A stretch of 64,000 nt of DNA from Bacteroidales bacterium (GCA_024400455.1 JAKSMU010000002.1:124001-188000); one strand, 5' to 3'. Positions 34,028 to 42,276 are shown, counted from the stretch's first letter. Notes: generated by a model not told the origin, from the letters alone. Program-made: numbers and translations.

Positions 34028-36346
34028 ATGAAACGCTTTCTATCAATCCTTACCTTACTGGCCTTGATGACAGTCTCGGTCAGTTCGTTTGCTCAGGAAA
34101 AGAAACCTGATTGGAAGAGATGGCACTATCTCTCCGAAGAAGAAATGCACAACACCACCCGTGGTGTCAATTTCGTTCAGACCGACCCGCCGACCGGCAC
34201 ACCGCGTTTTGTGGCCGAATTTGAACCTATGCAAGGCGTGTTGATTCGTTATCCACTTGGCATTCCGGAAAGCCTTGTGGTTCAGTTGGCTAACAACTGC
34301 CATGTTTATTGCGTGGTGTCAAGTTCATATCAAAGCGGTGCCCAAAATACTTTCCAAAATGCAGGCGTGAACATGAATAACGTGACTTTTGTCAATGCGC
34401 CGACCGATTCCTATTGGGTCCGCGACTATGGTCCGTGGTATATTTTTGAAGACCGTGAACCAGCCATCGTTGATAATGTTTACAATCGTCCGCGTCCAAA
34501 CGACGACAATGTTTCGGGCGTTTTTGCCAATTTCTGGAACATTCCGATGTACGGCATGAACCTTGAACACACTGGCGGCAACATGATGGAAGATGGCCGT
34601 GGCCACGGCGTCAGCGATGAACTTGTCGTTCAGGAAAACGGCTATAACGAAGCCAATGTCCGCGAAAAGATGCGCGACTATCTGGGCATCGACCCTTATC
34701 ACATCACCATCGACCCGCAAGGCGACTACATTGCACACGTCGACTGCTGGGGCAAATATCTGGCTCCCGACAAGATTTTGATCGCCCGTTTGCCACAAAG
34801 CAATCCGCGTTACCAGTATTATGAAGAAGTGGCCGAGTATTTTGAGACCACCAACTGCTGTTGGGGGTATCCTTACAAAGTGTACCGCGTTGACGAACCA
34901 GGCGGCTACACCTTGGCACCTTACACCAACAGCCTGATTCTCAACCATTCGGTTTATGTTCCGTTGGGCACCAACTCGACTTACAACACCAATGCCTTGG
35001 CTGTTTACCAGGAAGCCATGCCTGGCTATGAAATCGTTGGCGTTGAAAACAACAATTACAGCATTGGCTGGGAAAACACCGATGCCCTGCACTGCCGCAC
35101 CCGTGGCGTGATGGATTTCGACATGCTTTTCGTCGACCACCGCAACGTGATTTTCGGTGAACAGGAATGGCAGGAATCCATCCCGGTAGTCAGCAAGTTC
35201 ATCGCTTACAGCGGCGAAGCCCTCAAAGCAGACTCTTTGCTGGTTTATTACAGCATCGATGGCGGCGCTTATCAGACAGCTCACATGACTCCAACAGGCA
35301 ATCCTGACGAATATGTCGGTTACATCACTGGCTATCAAGGCGGTTCGGAGATTGATTATTATGTTTTCGGTGCCGATGAATCAGGTCATCGTTACACACA
35401 ACCCGTCTTTGCCGAACTCGATCCACACCATTTCACCATGGAACAGCATGAACCTGCCGGCGAATTAATCATTACGCCTGACACACTTTGGTTCAACACA
35501 GTTACCGACACACAGTCGTTCACATTGAAAAACGAAACGAATAACGCTATTGTCATTTCCGACATCCTTTACGACCAAGACTACCATCTGATGGGCGATT
35601 TAGATAATCCTGCAATTCCTTACACCCTGCAGGCAGGTCAGACGGTGACATTCAATGTCGTTTTTGATACTCCTCTCTTCCCTCCAGCAAAAGATGGAAC
35701 TTATTACATTGGTGAAGTCAAGCTCCATACTTCAATTGGCGAAAGAAAAGTCACGGCCATGTTGCGGAAGAACATTTGGGATTTAGGTCTGACAATTGTA
35801 GGTCCGCCATTCATTTATGTTGAAGATTTAGATGGTACAGAGGCTATTCTGCAAAATGGTAATTTCGGCACACATGAAACCATTACAATTACTTCCATTG
35901 AAGATACAGGCGATTATCCGATTTTGGTCTATGAACTAGAACACCAACTTCCATACGACCTGACCAGCAATGAATACTTTACCATAAACATTTATCCTGC
36001 CATGCCGATAGGCAAAGCCTACCAAAACACGACGCTTATAGTCCACTCGACCGATGGCGAACTGGAACTCTATGTTTCGGTGAACGAAGACTTGTTGTGG
36101 AGCGTTTCGGAAATCAAGAACGAAATCAGCATTTACCCGAATCCGGCAAACGGCATTTTCACCGTTGAAAGTGCAAACATGAGCCACGTGACGGTTTACA
36201 ACCTTGTAGGTCAAATGGTTTACGATAACGCAACCGACGAAAAACGCGTCAGCATTGACGCAAGCACTTGGAACAGTGGCATCTACATGGTGACCATAAC
36301 CGACAGACAAGGCGCTTCGTTCACAAGGAAAATTGTGGTCAGATAA
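34028..36346 (+). CDS. PPAD-like peptidylarginine deiminase with T9SS sorting domain
   Basis: This 772-residue secreted enzyme is predicted to convert peptidyl-arginine to citrulline. A signal peptide (1-22) is followed by a deiminase domain (about 50-380), an Ig-like domain (about 380-450), further beta domains and a T9SS sorting domain (ISIYPNPANGIFTVES). The catalytic domain reads much like Porphyromonas gingivalis PPAD. Equivalents of PPAD residues, from memory, are W127=W130, D130=D133 (SYWVRDYGPW), R152/R154=R154/R156 (YNRPRPNDD), Y233/H236/D238=Y234/H237/D239 (DYIAHVDCW), N297=N301 (YTNSLILN) and C351=C356 (TDALHCRT). The paired arginines bind the substrate carboxylate in PPAD, so preference for C-terminal arginine is predicted. 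An agmatine deiminase is the alternative, but these lack a signal peptide and sorting domain. Confidence 0.9.
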   Translation: MKRFLSILTLLALMTVSVSSFAQEKKPDWKRWHYLSEEEMHNTTRGVNFVQTDPPTGTPRFVAEFEPMQGVLIRYPLGIPESLVVQLANNCHVYCVVSSSYQSGAQNTFQNAGVNMNNVTFVNAPTDSYWVRDYGPWYIFEDREPAIVDNVYNRPRPNDDNVSGVFANFWNIPMYGMNLEHTGGNMMEDGRGHGVSDELVVQENGYNEANVREKMRDYLGIDPYHITIDPQGDYIAHVDCWGKYLAPDKILIARLPQSNPRYQYYEEVAEYFETTNCCWGYPYKVYRVDEPGGYTLAPYTNSLILNHSVYVPLGTNSTYNTNALAVYQEAMPGYEIVGVENNNYSIGWENTDALHCRTRGVMDFDMLFVDHRNVIFGEQEWQESIPVVSKFIAYSGEALKADSLLVYYSIDGGAYQTAHMTPTGNPDEYVGYITGYQGGSEIDYYVFGADESGHRYTQPVFAELDPHHFTMEQHEPAGELIITPDTLWFNTVTDTQSFTLKNETNNAIVISDILYDQDYHLMGDLDNPAIPYTLQAGQTVTFNVVFDTPLFPPAKDGTYYIGEVKLHTSIGERKVTAMLRKNIWDLGLTIVGPPFIYVEDLDGTEAILQNGNFGTHETITITSIEDTGDYPILVYELEHQLPYDLTSNEYFTINIYPAMPIGKAYQNTTLIVHSTDGELELYVSVNEDLLWSVSEIKNEISIYPNPANGIFTVESANMSHVTVYNLVGQMVYDNATDEKRVSIDASTWNSGIYMVTITDRQGASFTRKIVVR

Positions 36347-36365
36347 GTCAAAGTCTTGACATACT

Positions 36366-36401
36366 GAAGAAACCTCGGAACAAATGTTCCGGGGTTTCTT
36401 C
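36366..36401. terminator. Strong intrinsic terminator after the PPAD-like gene
   Basis: A 16-bp stem (36366-36381 with 36386-36401, one G-U pair) and a 4-base loop, with arms GAAGAAACCTCGGAAC and GTTCCGGGGTTTCTTC, lies 20 bases after the stop. Confidence 0.85.
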
Positions 36402-36548
36402 TTTCATACAAACGCAAATTTTTACAAATGAATCATTTATCTCATAAATACATCATACTACTTATCAAGTATTTATGAACAATTAATGACAATTTGCATT
36501 GTCAAAAAAACATCTGCGTAATCCGTGCAATCTGCGGTTCGGAAAACC
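36402..36548. other. Intergenic region with two small palindromes and a dispersed-repeat copy
   Basis: No gene is visible. CATAAATAC (36443-36451) is inverted as GTATTTATG (36469-36477), and GACAAT-TTGC-ATTGTC forms a small hairpin at 36488-36503. Bases 36511-36540 read CATCTGCGTAATCCGTGCAA followed by TCTGCGGTTC, a repeat related to the sequence at 58799-58869. Confidence 0.5.
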
Positions 36549-36707
36549 CTATACATCGAGCTTGAACTCGGCATCAAACCAGCCTGTGTCTTCTTTCAGT
36601 AAATCAAATTCTTCACCTGTAAGATGATCGACAACGTGGACGATGCCGCGTATGTTGTCGTAAGTAAAAGTAAACTGGGAGTTTAAATCTTCTTTGGGTA
36701 CATCCAT
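36549..36707 (-). CDS. Small protein of unknown function
   Basis: This 52-residue acidic protein (MDVPKEDLNSQFTFTYDN...) contains GIVHVVDHLTGEEFDLLKE and no signal peptide or membrane span. The start at 36707 is chosen because a TAnnTTTG promoter element (36732-36739) lies just upstream. A longer reading starts at 36764 and overlaps the stop of the next upstream small gene by ATGA, so coupled translation of a 71-residue form is possible. I do not recognise the family. Confidence 0.5.
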   Translation of the reverse strand: MDVPKEDLNSQFTFTYDNIRGIVHVVDHLTGEEFDLLKEDTGWFDAEFKLDV

Positions 36708-36731
36708 TTTAAATGATTGTTGATTGGGCTG

Positions 36732-36739
36732 CAAAGATA
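36732..36739 (-). promoter_or_regulatory. -7 promoter element (TATCTTTG on minus strand)
   Basis: TATCTTTGCA on the minus strand lies 25 bases before the ATG at 36707 and inside the longer alternative ORF. It suggests an independent transcript for the 52-residue protein. Confidence 0.45.
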
Positions 36740-36760
36740 ATACTTTTCGCGCCATGCAAG

Positions 36761-36988
36761 TCATTTTTTGAATTCATTGACGAAAATTTCATGCAATTCG
36801 TCGGGTGCGGTTTGCAGAATCGACTTGTAGTTCATTTTCTTTTCGTCCAAGAGCCAGACTATGAACTCATCGTGGAACGACTTGATTTCGGCGCCGTTCA
36901 ACTTGTGGTAAATCAGGTTCAGTTTGGCTTCAGCCTCCATCCACGGAAGGTCTTCGGCCTGAGCGATTTTTTCAATCATTTTATCCAT
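36761..36988 (-). CDS. Small helical protein of unknown function
   Basis: This 75-residue protein is predicted to be largely alpha-helical and charged (MDKMIEKIAQAEDLPWMEAE, then KLNGAEIKSFHDEFIVWLLD, ending IFVNEFKK). It has no signal peptide or membrane span. A TATATTTG promoter element lies 32 bases upstream at 37020-37027. It is followed directly by the small gene ending at 36549. No family is recognised, but length, start and promoter make a real gene likely. Confidence 0.65.
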   Translation of the reverse strand: MDKMIEKIAQAEDLPWMEAEAKLNLIYHKLNGAEIKSFHDEFIVWLLDEKKMNYKSILQTAPDELHEIFVNEFKK

Positions 36989-37019
36989 AGCGTTTTGATT
37001 TTGAGGGTTAATAATGCTG

Positions 37020-37027
37020 CAAATATA
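37020..37027 (-). promoter_or_regulatory. -7 promoter element (TATATTTG on minus strand)
   Basis: TATATTTGCAGC on the minus strand matches TAnnTTTG 32 bases before the gene starting at 36988. Confidence 0.45.
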
Positions 37028-37104
37028 ATTGATTTTCGGTCAAAAGTCAAGAGCCGTCATTATGTTTGGCCATTTTTTCAACGAACTCCTTCATTTCTTC
37101 AAAC

Positions 37105-37145
37105 GAAAAACACCCTCCGAAGGTTCAGTCCGGAAGGCGTTTTTC
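37105..37145 (-). terminator. Terminator hairpin after the 37187-37705 gene
   Basis: GAAAAACACCCTCCG (37105-37119) and CGGAAGGCGTTTTTC (37131-37145) pair with two mismatches around an 11-base loop. On the minus strand the stem ends in a T-rich tract, as expected for termination of the gene ending at 37187. Confidence 0.65.
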
Positions 37146-37186
37146 AAAAACAAAATCCTCTGGTTAATAAAAATGTTGTTGTTTCT

Positions 37187-37705
37187 TTAAAATAGTGCCA
37201 CAAATGCTTTTGCATCAGCGTCTTTCATCACGGCAACTTTGCTTTCGGGACGAAACTCAAACGGCACGTAACGGAACACTTGCGCTGCTGCAAACTGACC
37301 GTCTTTCGACTTGATGACACGCATACGCACATTGCCGTCATTTTGCATCTTGATTTTCTTTAAATTGTTCAGATTCATGCTTTCAAGAGAGAGCTTCAAG
37401 GCTGAAAAATCGTCGGCGCCATAATAGTAATCGTGGCAAGAGATGATGGAATTGGTTGGCACATAGAACCATTTCTTCGATTGCCAGACGGCTTGGAAAG
37501 CACCGTAGCAAACCAGCACGATGCCGATGAAAATCAAAGCATAAGCCAGTATCGTGCTGGCGCATATCTTCTGAATGAAAAATAGGACAATGCCCACCAC
37601 GCACGCAATGTTGCCTATGACCAAAGCCGGAACGTTTGTTTTTCTTTCCAGACCTTCGATTTCGTATTTGTTGATGTCCGGAATATTGTTGATTTCTGTT
37701 GTCAT
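37187..37705 (-). CDS. Small membrane protein of unknown function
   Basis: This 172-residue protein has a short N-terminal cytoplasmic tail, two adjacent hydrophobic segments (about 27-45 and 50-70: ALVIGNIACVVGIVLFFIQ and STILAYALIFIGIVLVCYG) and a soluble C-terminal domain of about 100 residues with NLKKIKMQNDGNVRMRVIKS and VFRYVPFEFRPES. It has no recognisable catalytic motif. It stands alone, with a terminator downstream. The overall form suggests a membrane-anchored small domain of unknown role. Confidence 0.7.
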   Translation of the reverse strand: MTTEINNIPDINKYEIEGLERKTNVPALVIGNIACVVGIVLFFIQKICASTILAYALIFIGIVLVCYGAFQAVWQSKKWFYVPTNSIISCHDYYYGADDFSALKLSLESMNLNNLKKIKMQNDGNVRMRVIKSKDGQFAAAQVFRYVPFEFRPESKVAVMKDADAKAFVALF

Positions 37706-37873
37706 TTTTATTTGTATTTATTGGGTTTATGAAAAATCGGCACAAAAGCACAGCCAAGGCCCGTGTCATGGCATTTACTATTATTCTATCGAACGAAGGT
37801 TATGCACTTCGTGCCGAATTAAATATATGAAAATAAAGAAGTTAGTGAATTCAAAATACGTTTTTGAATTGCA

Positions 37874-38260
37874 CTAAATCAGGAGGCGTCTCAGCCGGAT
37901 GATGTTACAATCCTTCGGGAACGCAACTAAATGGATGACAGATTTGCGGCCCAACTTGAACGAATTTGGCGTGCGGGCCGAAATCAAAGTGACGAAATGA
38001 ACGGTATGGTTTGGATTGGTTCGGTTTCTTTCCGTCTGGTTGCGTATGCTTGAAATAGGCAGCACATTGGCCACTTCCTGCTGAACGGCATTCCGCTGGC
38101 TTGCCGTAGCATTGTAGAGCGACATTCGTGCGGCTTCGATATTGTCGGCGATGACCGATGTGGTCCTGTGGTTCAGTTCAGCGGTCGCAACGGATTTGTT
38201 TTCCGTGCATCCGCAGAAGCAGAACAGCAGCAGGAATAATATGATGCCTTTCGTTTTCAT
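37874..38260 (-). CDS. Putative small lipoprotein
   Basis: This 128-residue protein begins with a type II signal peptide whose lipobox is CFCGC (Cys18), followed by TENKSVATAELNHRTTSVIA and a hydrophilic body ending NIIRLRRLLI. No domain is recognised. A promoter-like TATTTTTG lies 18 bases before the start. The neighbours are unrelated single genes. Codon use is similar to the surroundings, but the body is weakly protein-like, so confidence is moderate. Confidence 0.55.
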   Translation of the reverse strand: MKTKGIILFLLLFCFCGCTENKSVATAELNHRTTSVIADNIEAARMSLYNATASQRNAVQQEVANVLPISSIRNQTERNRTNPNHTVHFVTLISARTPNSFKLGRKSVIHLVAFPKDCNIIRLRRLLI

Positions 38261-38277
38261 GAAAACCTATTTCGCGA

Positions 38278-38285
38278 CAAAAATA
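38278..38285 (-). promoter_or_regulatory. -7 promoter element for the small lipoprotein gene
   Basis: TATTTTTGTC on the minus strand matches TAnnTTTG, 18 bases before the start at 38260. Confidence 0.45.
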
Positions 38286-38321
38286 GAAATTATTTCAATT
38301 TGGTTCATTTTTTTGTGAAAC

Positions 38322-39041
38322 TTATCTCCGGCGGTTACGACGTCCACGGCCTTCGACGATTCTCGAGAACTTGTTTTTCGATTTCTTCATCTTTGAGAAC
38401 GAAGTGGCGGTTCCTGCTTTCGGTCCTTTCAGACTCAAAATGTGTGAACGCGCTGCCACAAAGCCGTTTTCATCGGTGTCGTCAATCTTGCCATACTTGT
38501 TCTTCTTGGAAGCAAAAATGATGACATTGTCGACAAACCAGCTGTTGACGTAGGCTCCTTCGCCCGTATAGTAAAGGCAAAAATACTCCGATTTGCTCGG
38601 CCAATCCTCCATATCGAAAGTGAGCAAATACTGGCTTTGAAAAATACTGCCAGTCACCGTATCTTCCCAAATGCTTTCCCAAGATTCGCCGTCCTGCGAA
38701 ATGCCAATGCCGATTTGCACATTCAAATTGCCAGCAGAAGCTTCTAAACAATGATTGAACTGAAAATTGATGAAATCGTATTTTTCCAATTCCACGATAG
38801 GTGAAACCAAACGCGTTGTGCCAACAAAATTATAATCGGGCGACATCTGCATTTCGCGTGCCTTGCCACCTGCGTTTGCACTGTTTGAAATGTACCATAC
38901 CGCCCAGTTGTCGCCTTTCACATCCCAACCCTCTTCAAGCCAAGGATTGAAAAAACCTTCACACAACACCACATCGCCTTGTTGTGCAAACAAAGGCACA
39001 AAGGCAAACAATGCGAGGAAAATGAGCAAACGGCTTTTCAT
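38322..39041 (-). CDS. Secreted jellyroll (choice-of-anchor J-like) protein with basic tail
   Basis: This 239-residue protein has a signal peptide (MKSRLLIFLALFAFVPLFAQ) and one beta-sandwich domain resembling choice-of-anchor J or MAM-like modules: CEGFFNPWLEEGWDVKGDNW near the start, LVSPIVELEKYDFINFQFNH and YVNSWFVDNVIIFASKK near the end. After it comes a linker (KIDDTDENGFVAARSHILSL) and a strongly basic C-terminus (KMKKSKNKFSRIVEGRGRRN). There is no T9SS sorting domain. The start at 39041 is preferred over an upstream reading that would cross the promoter. Function is unknown; binding to an anionic surface is a guess from the tail. Confidence 0.75.
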   Translation of the reverse strand: MKSRLLIFLALFAFVPLFAQQGDVVLCEGFFNPWLEEGWDVKGDNWAVWYISNSANAGGKAREMQMSPDYNFVGTTRLVSPIVELEKYDFINFQFNHCLEASAGNLNVQIGIGISQDGESWESIWEDTVTGSIFQSQYLLTFDMEDWPSKSEYFCLYYTGEGAYVNSWFVDNVIIFASKKNKYGKIDDTDENGFVAARSHILSLKGPKAGTATSFSKMKKSKNKFSRIVEGRGRRNRRR

Positions 39042-39047
39042 AGAGGG

Positions 39048-39055
39048 CAAAATTA
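39048..39055 (-). promoter_or_regulatory. -7 promoter element for the jellyroll protein gene
   Basis: TAATTTTG on the minus strand, seven bases before the ATG at 39041, implies a very short leader. It forms a divergent pair with the radA promoter. Confidence 0.4.
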
Positions 39056-39109
39056 GGAAATGTTTCGATTGGTTGATAAAAAACTCGTACTTTGCACACA
39101 CTAATTGTG

Positions 39110-39117
39110 TACTTTTG
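39110..39117 (+). promoter_or_regulatory. -7 promoter element for radA-ruvC
   Basis: TACTTTTGCC matches TAnnTTTG 21 bases before the radA ATG. Confidence 0.5.
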
Positions 39118-39137
39118 CCCCATAAAGCACAAAAATC

Positions 39138-40514
39138 ATGGCAGCAAAAGAAAAAACAGCGTTTTTTTGTAAGGAATGTGGCAACGAATCGCCCAAATGG
39201 TTTGGCAAATGTCCGGCCTGCGGTGCATGGAACACTTGCGTGGAAGAAACCGTCGTGACGGGAAAAGACAGCAAATCGGTTCGGAAAAACATCAGTTCAG
39301 ATTTGATACAGACGCTTCCTGTTCCTATTCAAGACATCACCAATGCCAAGGAACAACGCATCATTTTGCCTTACGAAGAACTGAACCGTGTGCTTGGCGG
39401 CGGCTTGGTGTTAGGCTCGCTCACCTTGGTCGGCGGTGAACCTGGCATTGGAAAATCGACTTTGCTTTTGCAAACGGCCTTGCAACTTGCCGATAAGAAA
39501 GTGCTTTACATTTCGGGCGAGGAAAGCCAAACGCAAATCAAGATGCGTGCCGACCGCATTGGCATCAACAACGAAAACTGCTTCATCCTCACCGAGACCA
39601 ACACGCAGGAAATACTGAAACATTTCAAGGCTGTGAATCCCGACATCGTGGTCATCGACTCCATTCAAACCTTGGAATCGCCATACGTTGACGCAACGGC
39701 GGGCAGCCTGACACAAATCCGCGAGACCGCTGCCGAAATGAACAAGATAGCCAAAGCCTATCAGGTGCCGGTTTTCCTCATTGGACACATTACCAAAGAC
39801 GGCAGCATTGCCGGACCGAAGATTTTGGAGCATATTGTAGATACCGTCTTGCAATTCGAGGGCGACCGCCATTATGGATTCCGCATCTTGCGCACCATCA
39901 AGAACCGCTTCGGTTCCTCATCGGAATTGGGCATTTTCGAGATGAATGCCAACGGCTTGCGCGAAGTGACCAATCCAAGCGAAATCCTCCTTTCGCAACG
40001 CGATGAGGAAGTGAGCGGCATTGCCATTGCCGCCACCATGGAAGGGCAGCGCACCATGCTCATCGAGACGCAGGCCTTGGTCAGCACGGCGGCCTACGGC
40101 ACGCCGCAACGCTCGGCAACCGGTTTCGATATCCGCCGCCTGAACATGCTGCTTGCCGTGTTGGAGAAACGCGCAGGTTTTCGCCTTTCCACGAAAGATG
40201 TCTTCCTTAACATAGCCGGCGGCTTGCGTGTCGATGACCCGGCCATCGACATGGCTGTGGTGGCTGCGGTTTTGTCATCGAATGCCGACATCCCGATTCC
40301 GTCGGGTTACACGTTTGCCGCTGAAATCGGTCTTTCGGGCGAAGTCCGTGCCGTCACGCGCATCGATGCCCGCATTGCCGAAGCTGACAAGTTGGGATTT
40401 GAGAAAATCTTCATTTCAAAATACAATTACAAAGGCTTGGACATCAGCCGTTTCCATATCACCATTGTGCCAGTGGCTACGGTTTATGAATTAGCGGGAG
40501 AATTGTTTGGGTAA
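39138..40514 (+). CDS. radA: DNA repair protein RadA
   Basis: This 458-residue cytoplasmic ATPase promotes branch migration during recombination. It has the N-terminal zinc finger (CKECGNESPKWFGKCPACGA), a RecA-like core with Walker A GGEPGIGKSTLL and Walker B VVIDSIQTL, the RadA-specific KNRFG motif (TIKNRFGSSSELGIFEM) and a C-terminal Lon-protease-like domain (LNIAGGLRVDDPAIDMAVVA, GEVRAVTRIDARIAEADKLG). Length is normal. It lies 11 bases before ruvC on the same transcript, so two branch-processing enzymes are expressed together. Confidence 0.96.
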   Translation: MAAKEKTAFFCKECGNESPKWFGKCPACGAWNTCVEETVVTGKDSKSVRKNISSDLIQTLPVPIQDITNAKEQRIILPYEELNRVLGGGLVLGSLTLVGGEPGIGKSTLLLQTALQLADKKVLYISGEESQTQIKMRADRIGINNENCFILTETNTQEILKHFKAVNPDIVVIDSIQTLESPYVDATAGSLTQIRETAAEMNKIAKAYQVPVFLIGHITKDGSIAGPKILEHIVDTVLQFEGDRHYGFRILRTIKNRFGSSSELGIFEMNANGLREVTNPSEILLSQRDEEVSGIAIAATMEGQRTMLIETQALVSTAAYGTPQRSATGFDIRRLNMLLAVLEKRAGFRLSTKDVFLNIAGGLRVDDPAIDMAVVAAVLSSNADIPIPSGYTFAAEIGLSGEVRAVTRIDARIAEADKLGFEKIFISKYNYKGLDISRFHITIVPVATVYELAGELFG

Positions 40515-40525
40515 AAGCAAAAACG

Positions 40526-41113
40526 ATGGAAAACGAAAAAATCATATTAGGCATCGACCCGGGCACCATGGTGATGGGTTATGGACTCATCAAGGAAGTG
40601 GGCAAGAAGATGGAACTCATGCAAATGGGCGTCATCAACTTGAAGAAACTGGAAAACCAGGCCCTGAAATTGAAGAAAATCTTTGAGCGGGTTTTGGAAA
40701 TCATCAACGAATATCACCCTGACGAATTGGCCATCGAAGCACCGTTTTTTGGGAAAAACGTGCAGTCGATGCTGAAGTTGGGCCGTGCACAAGGCGTGGC
40801 TATGGCTGCCGCCCTCTACCGCGACATTCCTATCTTTGAATATTCGCCCAAGACCATCAAGCAGACCATCACGGGCAATGGCAATGCCACTAAAGAACAA
40901 GTGGCCAAAATGCTTCAGCTGATGTTGAAATTTGATGAAAATCCTGACTTTTTTGACGCTACCGATGCTGTTGGCGCCGCTGTCTGTCATGCCATCGACA
41001 AAGGAAAGGATGTGAACTACACCAAACACACCACCGAGAAAGCCAAGGCCTCACGCAAGCCCGACTGGAGCAAATTCATCGCCGAAAACCCTGATAGGGT
41101 AAAGAAAGGGTGA
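40526..41113 (+). CDS. ruvC: Holliday junction endonuclease RuvC
   Basis: This 195-residue nuclease cuts Holliday junctions. The acidic catalytic residues lie in ILGIDPGTMVMGYGLI (first Asp), DELAIEAPFFGKNVQSMLKL (Glu) and DATDAVGAAVCHAI (Asp pair). The C-terminus extends some 20 residues beyond the core with a basic tail. It starts 11 bases after radA. Confidence 0.95.
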   Translation: MENEKIILGIDPGTMVMGYGLIKEVGKKMELMQMGVINLKKLENQALKLKKIFERVLEIINEYHPDELAIEAPFFGKNVQSMLKLGRAQGVAMAAALYRDIPIFEYSPKTIKQTITGNGNATKEQVAKMLQLMLKFDENPDFFDATDAVGAAVCHAIDKGKDVNYTKHTTEKAKASRKPDWSKFIAENPDRVKKG

Positions 41114-41184
41114 ATGGTTTTGGCGACGGATGATCGATAATAATAAATAAGTAAAGTATTAATCATTTAAATAACTCAATTACA

Positions 41185-42276
41185 ATGAAAAAACATTTTC
41201 TAGTTCTGTTGGCGGCTGCCTTGGGTCTTGCAGCTTGCACTGAAAAAAAGACCGATTTTCAGGTTACGGTCAACTTGAAAAACGGCAATGACCAAATGGT
41301 CTATCTCCAAAAGTATGTCGACAACGCACCTGTCGTCATCGATTCCGCCATCATTCAGGAAGAAACTGCCGTGCTGAAGGCTCCTGTTGATGACATTCAA
41401 ATACTTTATGCACTGAAAGTGAAAGACATGCGTGGCTCCATGCCTTTCTTTGCCGATAACAAGGATGTGAGTTTTGTAGGCGATATGCAGAACCCGCGCG
41501 ACGTGGAAATCTACGCTTCCGAAACCCAGACCGCTCTTGATTCCTACCGAAAGGAATACGATGGTTTCTATAAAAAAATGGAAGAACTCTATCCGCTGAT
41601 GGATTCAGCCTACGCCAAACAGGACTCCATCATGATGGATTCGCTCAACAAAGTCGGTGATGCCATTATGGATGAACAGGGCAATTTCAGAAACAACTAC
41701 ATCAAGGAACACGCCGACAGCTTCCTGGCTCACTACATCCTTAACGAAGTAAAACAGGACTACTCACTCGACGAATTGAAGGAATTAAAATCCAACTTCA
41801 TCACGACCTCCGTTTATCTTGACGACTTGAACAATTACATAGCCAAGCAGGAAACGCTCGAAGTGGGTCAGCCTTGCATCGATTTCACGCTTCAAACCAT
41901 TGACGGCCAAAATGTCACGCTTTCCGAGAAAGTCGCCCAAAACAAGGTCACGATGATTGATTTCTGGGCTTCGTGGTGCGGTCCTTGCCGTCACGAAAAC
42001 CCGGTAGTGAAGGCTGCTTACGAAAAATATCACGAAATGGGCTTCGATGTCATCGGCATTTCCGTCGATCAGGACGAAGCTGCATGGCTGAAAGCCGTTG
42101 AAGCCGACGCACTGCCATACACGCAGGTACGCGACACCGACAACAGCGTCAGCGAATCCTATCTGATTTATTACATTCCTTCCAATTTCCTCATCGACCA
42201 AAACGGCAACTTCATCGCCAAAGGTCTGAGAGGCGAAGAACTGGAAGCCAAACTTGCTGAAATTTTTGCCTTATGA
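41185..42276 (+). CDS. TlpA-like thioredoxin-fold lipoprotein (CGPC)
   Basis: This 363-residue lipoprotein (lipobox GLAAC, Cys18) has an N-terminal DUF4369-like beta domain (about 22-130), a helical middle part and a C-terminal TlpA/AhpC-type thioredoxin domain (about 230-363) with active site FWASWCGPCRHENPVV. Such proteins reduce disulfides or cytochrome apoproteins in the periplasm of Bacteroidota. The stop overlaps the start of a paralogue by ATGA, so the two are translated together. Confidence 0.9.
   Translation: MKKHFLVLLAAALGLAACTEKKTDFQVTVNLKNGNDQMVYLQKYVDNAPVVIDSAIIQEETAVLKAPVDDIQILYALKVKDMRGSMPFFADNKDVSFVGDMQNPRDVEIYASETQTALDSYRKEYDGFYKKMEELYPLMDSAYAKQDSIMMDSLNKVGDAIMDEQGNFRNNYIKEHADSFLAHYILNEVKQDYSLDELKELKSNFITTSVYLDDLNNYIAKQETLEVGQPCIDFTLQTIDGQNVTLSEKVAQNKVTMIDFWASWCGPCRHENPVVKAAYEKYHEMGFDVIGISVDQDEAAWLKAVEADALPYTQVRDTDNSVSESYLIYYIPSNFLIDQNGNFIAKGLRGEELEAKLAEIFAL

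Noticed and set aside
34028..36346. Agmatine deiminase as the primary call for the PPAD-like gene
   Set aside because: The signal peptide, Ig-like domain, T9SS sorting domain and the paired arginines of YNRPRP all point to the secreted peptidylarginine deiminase branch.
36488..36503. GACAAT-TTGC-ATTGTC hairpin as a terminator
   Set aside because: The adjacent run is A on the plus strand and precedes the stem on the minus strand, so it fits termination in neither direction.
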